A DNA stretch of 24,178 bases. Origin: JAVBJN01 sp031546985. GTDB taxonomy: Bacteria; Bacteroidota; Bacteroidia; Chitinophagales; Chitinophagaceae. Shown one piece after another: positions 8,744 through 15,798 of the stretch. The stretch covers positions 1 to 24,178 of the forward strand of contig JAVBJN010000119.1 in the NCBI GenBank assembly GCA_031546985.1, read 5' to 3'. A program made the position numbers and the translations under genes. The notes beneath the pieces were generated by a model that was not told where the DNA came from, did not search any database, and saw only the letters and a list, made by a program, of their open reading frames with translations. How positions within the stretch are numbered: position 1 is the stretch's first letter; every line of letters starts with the position of its first letter.

Positions 8744-9493
8744 ATGATATCTAAAGCGCAAATTAAATATATTCAGGGATTAGAGCAGAAAAAACACCGC
8801 TACGCCGAAGGAAAATTTGTAGCTGAGGGCGTAAAAGTTGTGGAAGAAATGCTGAACAGTCCGCTTTCTATTCACCACATTTATGCTACGGAAGAGTGGG
8901 CGACAAACCACACGGCCTATCTCAATGCCCATCCCGGCAACGTTACCGTTGTAACCCAGGAGGAGCTGGAGCGCACCAGTTTTCAGCGCAATCCCAACCA
9001 GGTGCTGGCGGTGGTTAATATGCCGCAAACACAAAACGACCTGCTTATAAGCGGCGAAGTGGTGCTGGCCCTGGATCATATCAACGACCCGGGAAACATG
9101 GGTACTATTCTGCGCATTGCCGACTGGTTTGGCATCACCAAAGTGTTTTACAGCGCCGATAGCGTAGATCCTTACAATCCCAAAGTAGTACAATCTACTA
9201 TGGGCAGCATTGCCCGCATTGCGCATATGGAATGCAGCCTGGCCGCTCTGTTGCAAACCAACCATGCAACCGTACCCATACTGGCGGCGGTGCTGGATGG
9301 TAAGCCATTATCGAAAATGGACCGCTTAACGGAAGGGATCATTGTAATTGGCAGCGAATCGCACGGTATTGACGCAGCGCTGCTGCAATGGTGCACCACC
9401 GGCATTACCATTCCCCGCATTGGTCAGGCAGAATCTTTGAACGCTGCCGTAGCTACCGGCATCATTTGCGCTCACCTGTTATCGGAACGTTAA
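8744..9493 (+). CDS. TrmH/SpoU-family RNA 2'-O-methyltransferase
   Basis: A 249-residue SPOUT-class enzyme expected to transfer a methyl group from S-adenosylmethionine to a ribose 2'-OH in rRNA or tRNA. An N-terminal substrate-binding domain (FVAEGVKVVEEML) is followed by the knotted catalytic domain. Motif 1 is LDHINDPGNMGTILRIADWFG (about 110-130, with Arg124), motif 2 is IVIGSESHGI (about 200-209), and motif 3 is IPRIGQAESLNAAVATGI (about 223-240, with Ser231 and Asn233). All three motifs are intact. The target nucleotide cannot be named from sequence. The gene is divergent from tamL with only 55 nt between starts. Its length is usual for the family. Confidence 0.92.
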   Translation: MISKAQIKYIQGLEQKKHRYAEGKFVAEGVKVVEEMLNSPLSIHHIYATEEWATNHTAYLNAHPGNVTVVTQEELERTSFQRNPNQVLAVVNMPQTQNDLLISGEVVLALDHINDPGNMGTILRIADWFGITKVFYSADSVDPYNPKVVQSTMGSIARIAHMECSLAALLQTNHATVPILAAVLDGKPLSKMDRLTEGIIVIGSESHGIDAALLQWCTTGITIPRIGQAESLNAAVATGIICAHLLSER

Positions 9494-9553
9494 GTCTCCC
9501 TGAAAAACAAAGTATGGTATGGGTGTTGAATCATACCTGCTAAAGCCACTATT

Positions 9554-10258
9554 ATGAAAAAAATATTACTGCTTACTATTTTGGCTGCCGCCGCATTAAA
9601 TACCCAGGCACAAAACTCACCCAAGCTCCCTGGCGTAATCCGCATCCGGCTGGATGATGAAAGACCAATCGTAGTGTCTATAGACAACCGACGCTACGAT
9701 AAACCTGGCCGCCGCATTACACTAGACCAGGTAAGAGCCGGCAGGCACGAAATAAGCGTGTACCGCTACACCGACAATGGCAATGGCAACCAATCTGCTA
9801 AAGCCAAACTGGTGTACTCTGGCTCGCTTAAAGTAAAATCAGACCATTTATACGATATTATAGTAACGCCTTTCTCCGGAATGGACGTAGAGGAAAAATG
9901 CTGTGTGAGCGAACGCAACAACCAGCAGCCCCCTACCAGCCCCAAACCCTCCGGCCCGGCTTACGACAACCGCATTATGGAGGCTGCCGCTTTTCAAACC
10001 CTGCGCGATAACCTGAGAAACCAGATTACCGACAGTGGCCGTATGGATTTAGTTAAAGCAGCGCTCAATAATAATCGTATCAATACCGAACAGGCCAAAG
10101 CCTTAATCATGGACCTCAACTTCGACAGCAGCCGGGTAGACCTTGCCAAGTGGATGTATCCCAAAGTGGTAGATCCTAAAAACTACTGGCAGCTGAACGA
10201 TGCCTTTAGCTTCCAAAGCAGTAAAGATGAATTGAATAATTTTCTGAAAGGAAAATAG
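9554..10258 (+). CDS. Exported DUF4476 domain protein
   Basis: A 234-residue exported protein of unknown function. The signal peptide is residues 1-20 (MKKILLLTILAAAALNTQAQ). Residues about 27-110 look like an all-beta domain (IRIRLDDERPIVVSIDN, LDQVRAGRHEISVYRY), followed by a vicinal cysteine pair (Cys116-Cys117) and a Pro-rich linker. The C-terminal ~90 residues (AAFQTLRDNL, then TEQAKALIMDLNFDSSRVDLAKWMYP and NYWQLNDAFSF) match the helical DUF4476 domain that is widespread in Bacteroidota. It lies 60 nt after the methyltransferase gene on the same strand and may share its transcript. Confidence 0.82.
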   Translation: MKKILLLTILAAAALNTQAQNSPKLPGVIRIRLDDERPIVVSIDNRRYDKPGRRITLDQVRAGRHEISVYRYTDNGNGNQSAKAKLVYSGSLKVKSDHLYDIIVTPFSGMDVEEKCCVSERNNQQPPTSPKPSGPAYDNRIMEAAAFQTLRDNLRNQITDSGRMDLVKAALNNNRINTEQAKALIMDLNFDSSRVDLAKWMYPKVVDPKNYWQLNDAFSFQSSKDELNNFLKGK

Positions 10259-10266
10259 CAACAATC

Positions 10267-10366
10267 GATGATGTCTGATTTTATGATGTCTGATCTAAAC
10301 CTGTCAGGTCCGTAGGTCCTCCCAGGTTTATTACGTTTTATCACATTCTGGATAAATCAGACATCA
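10267..10366. repeat. Nested inverted-repeat element between convergent genes
   Basis: The outer arms are a perfect 12-bp inverted repeat: GATGTCTGATTT (10270-10281) and AAATCAGACATC (10354-10365). A second direct copy of GATGTCTGAT lies at 10285-10294. An inner pair, AAACCTG (10297-10303) with CAGGTTT (10323-10329), is nested inside. The right arm overlaps the stop codon of the leftward acetyltransferase gene. It could fold in either transcript and act as a two-way terminator or 3'-end stabiliser, and it resembles a dispersed intergenic repeat. Confidence 0.6.
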
Positions 10367-11305
10367 GCGATTTGCAACATACATTTTCAGATCCCATAAA
10401 ACAGAAGTGCTGCGGGTTATCTTATAGTAAGTATGCACATTACCGCCAAACAGGCGAAAGAAGCGCTCTACCGAAGGCACCATACTACCTTCAAAATCGA
10501 AACAGGGTATATCTTTTTCTTTGGCTTTTTTAATTGCATGCCATAATAAAAGGCTCATGGCCCCGCTACCTTTAAGGGCTTCGTTTAAGCCACCGGCAAG
10601 GTAGTAAGCGCAAGCATCATCCCACACCAGGAACATAGCTGCATGCACCGCTCCGGTTGCGTCTATGGCCATTAGCACAGTACCCTGGCCCCGTTGCACT
10701 GCCGCATCCAGCAGTTGCTGCACCAGTTTTTTATTGTACTTAAATGCTGCGCCCTGCCGCCGTATGCTTTGGCTGTGCAGGTCAAAGAATACCGATGCAT
10801 CTGCGGTTTCTACAACCGTCAGTTCCTTCTCCGCGTTTTTAATCTGCCGGCGAAGCGTAGGTTTGCACTGTTCCTGCAATACCTCCAAACCGGGTTTCAG
10901 ATCCAGCAGGTAAGTCACCCTGGGCGTTAATGTATAACCCGCATGTTTCCAGGGCAGAAAGAAATGAAAATCGGGCGGCAGATCTACATCCGTATAACTC
11001 ACCGCAGGCATAGAAGCCTTTAAACCTTCCACCACTTTTTCCTGAAAAGAAGTCTGGTTGCGTGCCCCCAAATCAGCAGGCGGGTTAAGCACCGGCCCAC
11101 TGTAAGGCGTTAATGGCGGGTTGCCCAGCACCTTAAACCCATAGGTATTGTAAATATGATAGGGCCAGGCTGCCAGTATGCCCTGCCCGTTTTGGAACAA
11201 TGCTACTTGCCAGCCGGGCGCCACAACATCCCACCACCAGTCGTTCATATACACTGGCATCGGGCGCGTTGCACACCATTCTCGATATCGGGTTACAGTA
11301 TCCAA
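10364..11305 (-). CDS. FemAB-like GNAT-fold N-acyltransferase
   Basis: A 313-residue protein of the Acetyltransf_6/FemAB-like group (peptidyl or acyl transferases with a tandem GNAT fold). The N-terminal half has the typical opening WWWDVVAPGWQVALFQNGQG and LAAWPYHI. The C-terminal half has LRRQIKNAEKELTVVET, then the hallmark stretch AMFLVWDDACAYYLAGGLNEALKGSGAMSLLLW and FDFEGSMVPSVERFFRLFGG. The substrate is unknown; related proteins act on cell-wall, capsule or lipid precursors. The best start is a TTG at 11305, 22 nt after the stop of the LolC/E-like gene. The first ATG, at 11260, would remove the conserved N-terminal residues YREWC. The two genes are likely one operon. Confidence 0.82.
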   Translation of the reverse strand: MDTVTRYREWCATRPMPVYMNDWWWDVVAPGWQVALFQNGQGILAAWPYHIYNTYGFKVLGNPPLTPYSGPVLNPPADLGARNQTSFQEKVVEGLKASMPAVSYTDVDLPPDFHFFLPWKHAGYTLTPRVTYLLDLKPGLEVLQEQCKPTLRRQIKNAEKELTVVETADASVFFDLHSQSIRRQGAAFKYNKKLVQQLLDAAVQRGQGTVLMAIDATGAVHAAMFLVWDDACAYYLAGGLNEALKGSGAMSLLLWHAIKKAKEKDIPCFDFEGSMVPSVERFFRLFGGNVHTYYKITRSTSVLWDLKMYVANR

Positions 11306-11327
11306 ATACGGTATTAAAGTTAAAAGA

Positions 11328-12569
11328 TTAATCGAACCGGATGGCTTTTAAAGGCGTGATTCTCCGGATAATAAGTGCGGGCAGCAACATAACCATGCCG
11401 CAAAGCAGCACCGTACCAAGGTTTACAGCCAGTACCGCCAGCCAGGGAATAGCAATGGGCGCCGATGAAATATAGTAGGTTTCTTCCGGCAGTTTTACCA
11501 GCGAGGTATATTGCTGGATAAGCGCCAGCCCAAGCCCAATCAGGTTTCCATAAAGCAATCCCCGCAATAAAATAAACAGGCTCTGCGTCCAGAAAATGCG
11601 TTGAATGCCCCGGTTGCGCATCCCCATCGCTTTTAGAATACCAATCATATTGGTACGTTCCAGAATGAGGATGAGAATGGCCGATGCCATATTGATAAGC
11701 GCCACAATCACCATGATGATGATGATGATGCGCTCGTTCATATTCTGCAGCTGCAACCAGTCGAACAGGTTGGGATATACTTCCCTTATTGTTTTTACCG
11801 TAAGCGGCGGATCTATGTATTGTTGGTACAGCCGTCCTTTTTCGGCTTCGGCCTGGTCCAGGTTTTTAAGGTTAATCGTATAACCGTTAATGCTGTTTTG
11901 GGGCAAGCCGGAATAATGGTTCACCAGCCGGTAATCGCAGATAGCGAAGAGCTTGTCGTAGTCTTCCAGCCCGGTTTTGTAAATGCCCGCAATACGCACT
12001 TTGGCCGCCCGGGGCATATCCTGGCTGTTTTGAATAAAGAATACCACCACGCTATCGCCCAGCTTGAGTTGCAGGCGGTTTACGGTATACTCCGATAGTA
12101 CCACCTGGCGGCTCATACCGGCTCCGCCCAATTGCAGTTGTCCATCGGTCTGTTTCAAAAACTGGTGAAAGGCAGATGAAGTAAAAGCACTGTCTACCCC
12201 ACGCAGCAAAACACCATCCAGCCCCTGACCATTGCGCACAATGGCAAAACGGCTGTTGAAGAGGGTTACGCTCTGCACAGCTGCATCGGCCCGCAGTTTT
12301 TGCACCAATGCCGGATCGTAATCAAAATGCTCGTCTTCCGAAAACACACCGGCTTCCGGCGTATGGTACGATACCATTAAATGCCCCCAGAAATCGAATA
12401 TTTTATGGCTTATAGCTTTCTGAAACCCGTTTACCAGCGACAATGCCAATATCATTACCGCCACACTAATGGCCGTGGCCCAGGTAGCGAGCCGCAGCAC
12501 CGAGCGCGAAAACGACCGCCCTTTGGTGAGCGATAGCCGGGTAGCAATAAAATCGGAGAGGTTAGCCAT
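11328..12569 (-). CDS. LolC/LolE-like FtsX-family ABC transporter permease
   Basis: A 413-residue inner membrane permease. It starts NLSDFIATRLSLTKGRSFSRSVLRLAT, very like LolC/LolE N-termini, then a first transmembrane helix (ISVAVMILALSLVNGFQ). A large periplasmic domain of about 230 residues follows, then three C-terminal transmembrane helices including IIIIIMVIVALINMASAILILILE. After this come the cytoplasmic coupling region RTNMIGILKAMGM and a final RRITPLKAIRFD. This is the FtsX-domain layout of lipoprotein-release permeases, which take lipoproteins from the inner membrane with an ATPase (LolD) that is not present here. ATG 12569 is preferred over a TTG at 12596. Confidence 0.88.
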   Translation of the reverse strand: MANLSDFIATRLSLTKGRSFSRSVLRLATWATAISVAVMILALSLVNGFQKAISHKIFDFWGHLMVSYHTPEAGVFSEDEHFDYDPALVQKLRADAAVQSVTLFNSRFAIVRNGQGLDGVLLRGVDSAFTSSAFHQFLKQTDGQLQLGGAGMSRQVVLSEYTVNRLQLKLGDSVVVFFIQNSQDMPRAAKVRIAGIYKTGLEDYDKLFAICDYRLVNHYSGLPQNSINGYTINLKNLDQAEAEKGRLYQQYIDPPLTVKTIREVYPNLFDWLQLQNMNERIIIIIMVIVALINMASAILILILERTNMIGILKAMGMRNRGIQRIFWTQSLFILLRGLLYGNLIGLGLALIQQYTSLVKLPEETYYISSAPIAIPWLAVLAVNLGTVLLCGMVMLLPALIIRRITPLKAIRFD

Positions 12570-12594
12570 TAGAGAGCATGAAAATAGTAAAAGC

Positions 12595-12625
12595 AAAAAA
12601 AATCCCGCAATGGAATTGCGGGATT
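12595..12625 (-). terminator. Rho-independent terminator of the transaldolase gene
   Basis: On the minus strand, an 11-bp stem (arms at 12615-12625 and 12601-12611, core ATCCCGCAAT with ATTGCGGGAT) around a 3-nt loop is followed by a run of at least six T. It lies 20 nt after the transaldolase stop and separates that gene from the permease gene. Confidence 0.88.
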
Positions 12626-12644
12626 CGTATACAGGAAAAGAAGT

Positions 12645-13298
12645 TTAGTTCATTTTCTTGGCATCTTCCAGGAATTTAGCCAGGCCGATGTCGGTAAGCG
12701 GGTGTTTCAGCAGGCCCAGGATAGAATCCAGCGGGCAGGTGCACACATCAGCACCAGACTCTGCACATTTCACAATGTGGAGGGCGTTGCGGATAGAGGC
12801 AGCCAGTAATTGCGTTTTAAAACCCTGGATAGCGAAAATGTTGCTGATTTGCTCAATCAACAGCATACCATCCCAGCTTCCGTCGTCGATACGGCCAATG
12901 AAAGGAGATACGTAGGTAGCGCCCGCTTTGGCAGCCAGGATAGCCTGACCGGCAGAGAAAATAAGCGTACAGTTGGTTTTGATACCGTTATCTGTAAACC
13001 ATTTAATGGCTTTGATACCATCTTTAATCATAGGCACTTTCACCACAATATTGGGGTGAATAGCAGCCAGTTTTTTACCTTCTTCAATGATACCAGCAAA
13101 ATCGGTAGATACTACCTCTGCACTCACATCGCCATCTACGATCTCGCAAATGTCTTTGTAGTGCTTCAGAATAGCAGCTTCACCTTTAATGCCTTCTTTG
13201 GCCATCAGTGAAGGGTTAGTCGTTACACCATCCAGGATACCTAAATCATAGGCTTCACGAATCTGGTCAAGATTAGCTGTATCAATAAAGAATTTCAT
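12645..13298 (-). CDS. tal: Transaldolase, small single-domain (TalC/Fsa-like) type
   Basis: A 217-residue cytosolic TIM-barrel enzyme of the pentose phosphate pathway, which should move a dihydroxyacetone unit between sedoheptulose 7-phosphate and glyceraldehyde 3-phosphate. It starts MKFFIDTANLDQIREA with the signature GVTTNPSL at about 24-31. The Schiff-base lysine is Lys87 in IVVKVPM. Two residues argue for transaldolase rather than fructose-6-phosphate aldolase activity. Glu61 (SAEVVS) stands where E. coli FSA has Gln59, and Phe114 (TLIFSAGQA) stands where FSA has Tyr131. Automatic pipelines may still name it fsa. The true start is ATG 13298; a longer frame to 13391 would run into the SRP RNA gene. 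Confidence 0.93.
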   Translation of the reverse strand: MKFFIDTANLDQIREAYDLGILDGVTTNPSLMAKEGIKGEAAILKHYKDICEIVDGDVSAEVVSTDFAGIIEEGKKLAAIHPNIVVKVPMIKDGIKAIKWFTDNGIKTNCTLIFSAGQAILAAKAGATYVSPFIGRIDDGSWDGMLLIEQISNIFAIQGFKTQLLAASIRNALHIVKCAESGADVCTCPLDSILGLLKHPLTDIGLAKFLEDAKKMN

Positions 13299-13386
13299 AT
13301 AAAAAGGAAGTTTTGAACTTTTGGAACCGGTTTCATTCCGGGTAGCCGATGATGCTCCAAAACCCGAAAAAAAGAAAATAAAAAAA

Positions 13387-13480
13387 GGCAAGTTACTTAT
13401 ATCGCACCGCTACAACCATCTACCCTTGCTGCATTCCTGCCCTGGGGGATTCAAAAGGAGCTGGTCGTATAAGACTTGCC
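13387..13480 (-). ncRNA. ffs: Signal recognition particle RNA (small bacterial type)
   Basis: Read on the minus strand, about 94 nt fold into one long hairpin. The ends pair perfectly (GGCAAGT at 13480-13474 with ACTTGCC at 13393-13387), then CTTATA pairs with TATAAG. The apical part holds the conserved SRP helix 8 core CCAGGGCAGGAATGCAGCA, with a GGAA tetraloop closed by GCA/TGC. It binds the signal-sequence protein Ffh and guides nascent membrane and exported proteins to the membrane. A T-run follows at 13386-13381, giving a clean 3' end. It lies 88 nt upstream of the transaldolase start on the same strand, with its own promoter. Confidence 0.92.
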
Positions 13481-13485
13481 GGGCG

Positions 13486-13516
13486 CAAAGATACGACGGG
13501 TTTCGATTAATGCAAG
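13486..13516 (-). promoter_or_regulatory. Promoter of the SRP RNA gene
   Basis: On the minus strand, CTTG (13516-13513) is followed after 19 nt by TATCTTTG (13493-13486), a full match to the Bacteroidota -7 consensus TAnnTTTG with a near-consensus -33 box. The predicted RNA 5' end (G at about 13480) lies 5 nt beyond the -7 box, as expected. Confidence 0.65.
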
Positions 13517-13664
13517 CCGCAGGTTAAACTATTTTTAAATTTCTGGCATATTTTTTTGTGTAATTCATGTGATTCGTCGTTTCTACTGCATATTAATGCA
13601 TACCAGACTCAACGAATTGACGTTATATCCATATCATTGTAGCATTTTAAACCAACCCACCAGC

Positions 13665-14339
13665 GTGTACAGAAGTCTAATTATAATCAGTATAGGCATC
13701 ATTGCTTTTTCGCCGTTCTTCAGCGTGGGGCAAAAAGCAGCCAAACCATCCCTTAAATCGTCGTATCGCCTTACAACCAAAGGAGATACGATTAATAAGA
13801 TAGACCGGCACGGCCATGCGCAGGGCAACTGGATTGTGGAAGTAAAACCCAATAAGGGAGAAGAAGGCTACCTGGAGTACGGTAATTATACCGATGGTGC
13901 CAAAGAAGGCATCTGGCGCAAACTGTCGGACGAAGACCTGCCGCTGGCGATCGAAACCTATAAGAAGGGCGTACTGAATGGTGAGGTTAAATACTTTACC
14001 AAAGGCCGGCTTACCTGCATTGGGCACTACCGGGGACTTAACCCTTCCAACAAAATGGATACCATTTGGGTAGAAGACGCCATAACGGGCGAAGAGCTGA
14101 TGCGGGTGGTAGAAAGCGAAAAAGGCAGCCTCCGGCACGGCCAATGGCTGTATTACGATGAGCTGAACGGCCGCCTGCTGCGCGAGGAAGAATACCAGGT
14201 AGACGATCTTATTGCAGCCAAAGACTTTGAAACCGCTGACAGCGCGGCGATCCAAAAAAGGATCAAAGGGCTGCCACACAATGATAAACACGCCAAGACA
14301 CCACCTATATTGCCAACCAGGAACCGGAGATTATTCTAA
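13665..14339 (+). CDS. Exported MORN-like repeat protein of unknown function
   Basis: A protein of about 224 residues if started at GTG 13665. This start gives a neat signal peptide (VYRSLIIISIGIIAFSPFFSVGQ) whose VGQ end matches other exported proteins in the window. An ATG at 13569 would add 32 unlikely residues in front. The mature part holds repeated short beta-hairpin units of the MORN / YwqK-antitoxin-like type: HGHAQGNWIVEV, YLEYGNYTDGAKEGIWRKL, ETYKKGVLNGEVKYFTKGR and GSLRHGQWLYYDELNGRLL. Such proteins are common in Bacteroidota; the YwqK name does not by itself imply a toxin system, and no toxin gene is adjacent. It is the first gene of a three-gene exported-protein operon, 21 nt before the next start. 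Confidence 0.72.
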   Translation: MYRSLIIISIGIIAFSPFFSVGQKAAKPSLKSSYRLTTKGDTINKIDRHGHAQGNWIVEVKPNKGEEGYLEYGNYTDGAKEGIWRKLSDEDLPLAIETYKKGVLNGEVKYFTKGRLTCIGHYRGLNPSNKMDTIWVEDAITGEELMRVVESEKGSLRHGQWLYYDELNGRLLREEEYQVDDLIAAKDFETADSAAIQKRIKGLPHNDKHAKTPPILPTRNRRLF

Positions 14340-14360
14340 AACAGCGAAAGACAACAAGCT

Positions 14361-14954
14361 ATGAAAAAACACCTCTACACCCTAACAATGGGATGTTTGC
14401 TGCTACATGCATGTACCGACCCCAAACAGGTCTCTTCCATTCAGGATCTGCATTGTGATATTCTGGTAGACAACATACCCATATCCGAAAACAGCACGGT
14501 GTTAAAAGACACTTTTACCATACGCGGCTACCTGGTTCACAATACACTCATCGCCGCCAATTGGTCGTTTACCAACAAAGCCTATGCCTACTCTCCTGCA
14601 GAACCAAGCATTAAAGTATTGGAAAAGATTACCGACATCAAAGTATTTACCGTAAACGATTACAACAGCCATTATGCCGCTGGCACCGACATTTCGGATT
14701 CCTGCCTGTTTAAGGCCAATACGTATTCGGATTACGATTATTCATACAATCCCACCAAGTACGAAAGCAAGGCTAGCTTTCTGAAAAGAACCAGCGATGT
14801 GCCCGATGATTTCAGCACGAGCAGCATTAACAGTTTTAAGGTAAAACCGCTTACCTATGCCACCTCGGGCACCCAACAACAACTGGTGGTAATGCTTGTT
14901 ACCAGCCGCAATACCATGGTACGCGATACCACCATCTCATTCCATATCCAATAA
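14361..14954 (+). CDS. Predicted lipoprotein of unknown family
   Basis: I do not recognise this 197-residue protein. It has a lipoprotein signal peptide (MKKHLYTLTMGCLLLHAC, Cys18 after LLHA). The mature part is rich in Ser, Thr, Asp and Tyr and predicted to be mainly beta, with a Tyr/Asp-rich patch (NTYSDYDYSYNPTKYESK) near the middle. It has no transmembrane helix after the anchor and no catalytic motif that I can see. It starts 21 nt after the MORN-like gene and ends 13 nt before the next one, so it is probably cotranscribed with both. Confidence 0.72.
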   Translation: MKKHLYTLTMGCLLLHACTDPKQVSSIQDLHCDILVDNIPISENSTVLKDTFTIRGYLVHNTLIAANWSFTNKAYAYSPAEPSIKVLEKITDIKVFTVNDYNSHYAAGTDISDSCLFKANTYSDYDYSYNPTKYESKASFLKRTSDVPDDFSTSSINSFKVKPLTYATSGTQQQLVVMLVTSRNTMVRDTTISFHIQ

Positions 14955-14967
14955 CACAGCAACCGCT

Positions 14968-15798
14968 ATGATTAAATCATTACTCCTGCTGTCTGCGGGT
15001 ATACTTACCGGCATATCAGCCACACAAGCCAAAGACGGCGGTTCATTCTCGCCCTACATTTCCCTATTGGGCAATATGAACATATCCGGCACCAGAATAG
15101 CCAATAATACCACGCAAATGCTCAGCACCACATCGGGCTCTACTTTCACTTACGGTGGCGGTGGTATAGAGCTGGGTATCAAACGCCGCACCTCTTACAA
15201 TATGCTCCTCGGGTTTGCAGCACAAGCCGCATTCTCGAAACATGATATGAAACTCATCACCGATTTAAACAAAGCCGGATGGGCCAACCAATCGCCGATA
15301 GTTAGCAACTACCAGTTTCGCCAGGCCGATATTGGACTATCGTTTTATAATGGCTGGTATTTTCCGGTTAAAAAATCGGGTATTGACGCAGTGTATGGGT
15401 TAGATGCGTTTATTTCGATGAGCAATGATGTGCAGTACAACATGACCTACCGCGATGTGTGGGATGCTGAAACCCAGCAATCCTATGCCAGTCCGGCCAT
15501 GTATTCGGCATTTAAAAATGGCGATGGCCGCGTAGCCGACAACACGGATAACCGTACCCTCATGCCCTACTGCAAAGCCGCGCCTTTCCTGGCCGCTTAC
15601 TGGAACCAGCCTTTATCCGCCACCAGCAACGGAGCCAAACTCCGGGTAGGACTAAAAGTCATTCCTGCCATTTTAAATGGCACAGAAACCGACCGTATAA
15701 ATTTTGCCGTATTTGATCCCAATAAGAATATTGTACAAAGCGGAGTTGTATCCAACCCTACCACGGTGATTCAACTATCGGCGGGTATTAGCTTTTAA
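14968..15798 (+). CDS. Exported probable outer membrane beta-barrel protein
   Basis: A 276-residue protein with a signal peptide (MIKSLLLLSAGILTGISATQA). The mature part shows alternating beta-strand patterns and many aromatic residues (YISLLGNMNISG, GGGGIELGIKRRTSYNMLLGFA, FRQADIGLSFYNGWYFPV, LRVGLKVIPAIL) and ends VIQLSAGISF, with the terminal Phe typical of barrels. This suggests an 8- to 12-strand outer membrane barrel, but I recognise no named family. ATG 14968 is preferred; a longer frame from 14896 overlaps the lipoprotein gene and lacks a signal peptide. The 3' end overlaps the convergent efflux pump gene by 11 nt. Confidence 0.72.
   Translation: MIKSLLLLSAGILTGISATQAKDGGSFSPYISLLGNMNISGTRIANNTTQMLSTTSGSTFTYGGGGIELGIKRRTSYNMLLGFAAQAAFSKHDMKLITDLNKAGWANQSPIVSNYQFRQADIGLSFYNGWYFPVKKSGIDAVYGLDAFISMSNDVQYNMTYRDVWDAETQQSYASPAMYSAFKNGDGRVADNTDNRTLMPYCKAAPFLAAYWNQPLSATSNGAKLRVGLKVIPAILNGTETDRINFAVFDPNKNIVQSGVVSNPTTVIQLSAGISF

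Noticed and set aside
13299..13391. N-terminal extension of the transaldolase
   Set aside because: The extra 31 residues are low-complexity, precede the conserved MKFFIDTA start and run into the SRP RNA gene.
13677..14291. 204-codon minus-strand frame opposite the MORN-like gene
   Set aside because: The forward frame has a signal peptide, repeat units and operon spacing; the reverse frame has none of these.
13665..14339. A toxin-antitoxin pair based on YwqK-like repeats
   Set aside because: The protein has a signal peptide, and no toxin-like gene lies next to it. The antitoxin label on this repeat family is not reliable by itself.
14896..14967. N-terminal extension of the beta-barrel protein
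   Set aside because: It overlaps the lipoprotein gene and has no signal peptide, while ATG 14968 is followed at once by a good one.
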